From contig NZ_CP016617.1 in the NCBI RefSeq assembly GCF_002741015.1, positions 1,116,001-1,180,000 of the forward strand: DNA of 64,000 nucleotides, in the 5' to 3' direction. Source of the stretch: Microvirga ossetica (GTDB lineage Bacteria > Pseudomonadota > Alphaproteobacteria > Rhizobiales > Beijerinckiaceae). The notes beneath the pieces were generated by a model that saw only the letters and a list, made by a program, of their open reading frames with translations, made no database searches and was not told the DNA's origin. The position numbers and the translations under genes were made by a program. Below are positions 61,867-64,000 of this stretch, piece after piece; position 1 is the first letter of the stretch; every line of letters begins with the position of its first letter.

Positions 61867-62133
61867 GCGACCAGTTCAAACGATCTGCCCATAGGGCATC
61901 CCAGTTGGCACGGTGACGATGAGATGATGTGAAGCCAAAGCGGATATGGACCGCCGGATCTGGCAAACCCGTGACGTTGTCTTGCGTCAGTCGAGCGCGA
62001 TAATGTGAGAGGGACCAGCTTCCAGCGTAAAACATCAGGGCCGGCGGTCATGAAGCACCGCGTTCAAAGGCCGGAGACATGACTGCACCCGCCCCGCTAG
62101 GCCTAAACGTCAACAACAATCACATTGCCAAAC
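61867..62133 (+). ncRNA. Candidate guide-RNA region of the IS1111-like element
   Basis: This 267-base interval between transposase stop and the right subterminal repeat has no plausible gene. In IS1111-type elements this right end encodes the guide (seeker) RNA. Its presence here is inferred from position only; I did not fold it. Confidence 0.35.
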
Positions 62134-62149
62134 GGGCGCCATCCAGACA

Positions 62150-62841
62150 TGACAGCGCCGCGCCGGCAATTCCTCACCGAGCAAGGTGTCCGCATCCGCG
62201 ACCTGCTTGCCACCCTTGGCGGCGGCGTGCCCTCCCCCGACCTGGAAAGCCGGCATCCCGGCACGTCCGCCAAAGAAGCCGACTATGCCGGCTGTCAGGA
62301 CGATGACCGGGAATGGCACGCCGCAGAAGAAGATCGCCACGAAGGCCGCAGCCGCCAGGGTGATCATGGTTCTGTTCTTGAGGGACTTCGACCCGATCCG
62401 CACCACCGCCTGAAGGACCACCGCGAGCACGGCGGCCTTGAGGCCGAAGAACAGGGCCGAGACGAGGCCGACCTTTCCGAACAGGGCGTACACGATGCTC
62501 AGCGCCATGATCGAGACGACGCCGGGCAGGACAAACAGCACGCCCGCGATGAGACCGCCGAGCGTGCGGTGCATGAGCCAGCCGATGTAGGTGGCAAGCT
62601 GCTGCGCCTCGGGTCCGGGCAGGAGCATGCAGTAGTTCAGGGCATGCAGGAAGCGGTTCTCGCCGATCCAGCGTTTCTCCTCGACGATGATGCGGTGCAT
62701 GACCGCGATCTGGCCGGCGGGACCGCCGAAGCTGAGCATCGCGACGCGTGCCCAGACCCGGAAGGCCTCCCGCAAGCCGACGCCGTGCGAGGCCGCCTCA
62801 CGATGCTGCCGCAGCCGTGAGACCGTTGACGCATCCGCCAT
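62150..62841 (-). pseudogene. chrA: Chromate transporter ChrA, C-terminally truncated
   Basis: From ATG at 62841 the frame reads FRVWARVAMLSFGGPAGQIA, FLHALNYCMLLPGPEAQQLA and GVLFVLPGVVSIMALSIVYA, the N-terminal CHR domain of ChrA. Full-length ChrA has about 400-450 residues with two such domains. Here only about 230 remain before the right end of the IS110 element. ChrA exports chromate from the cytosol. The gene is read with chrB, one base after its stop. It is unlikely to work unless the single CHR domain suffices. Confidence 0.85.
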
Positions 62842-62842
62842 G

Positions 62843-63667
62843 TCAGGCTCCCTGCTTCCTGACGGGCCAGTTGTGGGTCTCGTCGGTGGCATCGCGGCAC
62901 CAGCGGTAGAACGCGTCGTACAGCGCCATGCCGGCCTCGAGCTGCTCGAGATCGTCGGCATACATGCGCGACAGCCCGAGCGAGGCCGCCAGCAGGCCCG
63001 GCGCCTCGGGGGCGAGATCGGGACGCGCCGTGTCGGCGCCACGCACGATCGTGGCGAGCCGCAGCAGGGGCTCCGTCGCGAGGCCGAATTCCTCGACCAT
63101 GGTGTCGAAGGTGCACCGCTCGCTGCGATGGCTCCAGAACACGTCCTCGCCTTCGATGTCGAATGGGGCAGCGCCGAAGCGTTGCGCGACGCCGGGAACC
63201 TCGGACGGTATCACGAACAGGAACACGGCCCGCGGATCGACGAAGCGCCGGATGAGCCAGGGGCAGGCGATGCGGTCGACCTTCGGGCGGGCACGGGTCA
63301 CCCAGACGGTCCGTCCTTCGCCGTCCCGGGGCGGCAGCACGGCCTCGGGTACCATCGGCAGGCGGGACTGCGCCCAGGCCAAAGCCCCGCCATCGAGGGA
63401 GTCCGCGGGAATGCCCTCGTGCCGGAGCCAGGCGGCCACGCCCTGGCTGAGCTTGAGACCTTTTTGACAGATGACGATCGCGGACTGCCCAGCGAAATCC
63501 CCGGTCCATTCGGAAACCCGTTACCACGGGCGGCGGATGGCGCCGGGGATCAGGCGCGGGTCGGCAGCGAAGTCCTCGTCGGTCTGGACATCGATGAGGA
63601 CCGGGCACCGGGGCGTGCCGATCAGGCGGGCGAGCTTGTCGATGGAGATGGTGTTGATCGACGACAT
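62843..63667 (-). pseudogene. ChrB-like chromate-resistance protein with rhodanese domain, ochre interrupted
   Basis: From ATG at 63667 the frame starts SSINTISIDKLARLIGTPRC and VLIDVQTDEDFAADPRLIPG, a rhodanese domain, up to IRRPW. A TAA stop follows at 63523-63521 (codon 49), after which the same frame continues SEWTGDFAGQSAIVICQKGL (rhodanese Cys) and a chromate-resistance ChrB domain, KVDRIACPWLIRRFVDPRAV, ending at 62843. It is one gene with one nonsense codon. Its role would be chromate sensing or resistance next to chrA. The part after the stop (from 63439) could be translated separately. Confidence 0.82.
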
Positions 63668-64000
63668 GACGATGCGTCCTTGCTGAAGGTGAGCTGGACG
63701 CGATGCTTGGGCATGTCGCCTCATGAGGGGATCGCAGCCCCCATGGCGCAAGTAGGAACCTGTCGCCGGATTTTGTCAACGCTTCGATCTGTCAGCCAGA
63801 GGGACGGCAGGGGCCTAGACTAGTTTCCGTCCATAAACGTGCGCATTTCGGAGCATTTACAATAGGTTGTGCCGAGTTTGAGCGGCTTTGACGAGGATAG
63901 GCAGGGTGAAGAGCGCTGAGTGTCGACAAAAATGGTGTCGTGGGCGCGGTTAGGCGCACGTCCCGAGGGCCGACTGTGGCCGGCGTGACGCAATCGCGAT
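63668..64000. other. Window edge, no gene recognised
   Basis: About 330 bases upstream of the chrB-like gene, presumably its promoter region. No recognisable gene, repeat or operator was seen. Confidence 0.4.

Larger units (their letters stand above)
60741..62150. mobile_element. IS110/IS1111-type insertion sequence with subterminal inverted repeats
   Basis: A complete transposase gene is flanked by the exact 12-base inverted repeats TGGATGGCGCCC (60747-60758) and GGGCGCCATCCA (62134-62145), located a few bases inside the ends. Such subterminal repeats are diagnostic of the IS1111 subgroup. About 267 noncoding bases separate the transposase stop from the right repeat. The element lies directly at the end of an IS6 remnant on the left and at a truncated chrA on the right. 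Exact ends are not certain. Confidence 0.75.

Noticed and set aside
1..64000. CRISPR array, tRNA and rRNA genes
   Set aside because: No regularly spaced repeats, and no cloverleaf or rRNA-like sequence was noticed by eye on either strand. A dedicated scan would be needed to exclude a tRNA.
1..64000. EcfG-type promoters (GGAAC-N16-18-CGTT) in front of the stress genes
   Set aside because: I looked upstream of the NepR-EcfG, CsbD and PRC-barrel genes and found only poor matches, the best being AGAAC-N16-CGTT before the secreted PRC-barrel gene. Not enough to report as a site.

Overview
The window reads as a high-GC alphaproteobacterium of the order Hyphomicrobiales, most likely a Methylobacteriaceae member such as Microvirga or Methylobacterium. 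Support comes from a NepR/EcfG stress-sigma system, a DUF1476 (zeta-type ATPase inhibitor) protein, DUF6894 and DUF1194 proteins, a LexA box of the GAAC-N7-GAAC type next to recA, and many small PRC-barrel and CsbD-type stress proteins. This is inferred from protein families, not from rRNA. At least six insertion sequences or their remains and a dozen broken genes mark it as an accessory, recently rearranged region, possibly on a megaplasmid. I saw no rRNA, tRNA or CRISPR array.

Layout. 0-10 kb: a metal pair (multicopper oxidase and ZIP transporter), a Lar-like zinc ribbon, a DUF551-like protein, ChaC glutathione cyclotransferase, DUF1194, DUF6894 (one intact, one with an amber codon), ExoD and a CorC/HlyC transporter. 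10-25 kb is the metabolic core: a phaB-Pta/malic-enzyme chimaera, phaA, a tricarboxylate transporter operon (tctC-tctB-tctA), a thioesterase, the two-component system tctD-tctE with a coupled binding protein, and ATP-citrate lyase (aclB intact, aclA destroyed by a serine-recombinase element with long inverted repeats). Three tandem direct repeats of the form GTCAGGTT-N3-GTCAGGTT lie before tctC, between tctD and aclB, and before the DUF1476 gene. They look like binding sites of one OmpR-type regulator, probably TctD. Citrate import, citrate cleavage to acetyl-CoA and acetyl-CoA condensation toward polyhydroxybutyrate would form one pathway, now broken at aclA and phaB.

25-33 kb: TerC, two CorA-type transporters, two PRC-barrel proteins, a coiled-coil SNase-like secreted protein and an NTF2-like secreted protein. 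33-43 kb: an IS630 element beside a NepR-like/EcfG sigma locus split by a one-base shift, small Rhizobiales-type hypothetical proteins, an O-methyltransferase and a transglutaminase-like protein. 43-51 kb: recA with an SOS box, an XRE protein, a second IS630, a VCBS/PD40 protein, IS1380 and a decayed IS5. 51-58 kb: a gene in which a NepR-like anti-sigma segment and an EcfG sigma factor are fused in one reading frame, CsbD, a PAS-LuxR regulator, a secreted PRC-barrel protein and an HWE histidine kinase. These look like a stress-response cluster. 58-64 kb: remains (rnhA fragment, an amber-interrupted HD-motif protein), an IS6 remnant abutting an IS110/IS1111-type element, and a chromate-resistance pair (chrB-like with an ochre codon, chrA truncated).

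The most unusual items are the NepR-EcfG fusion with its split paralogue, the shared tandem repeats linking citrate uptake to citrate cleavage, and the IS1111-like element with subterminal inverted repeats and a noncoding right end that could encode a guide RNA.
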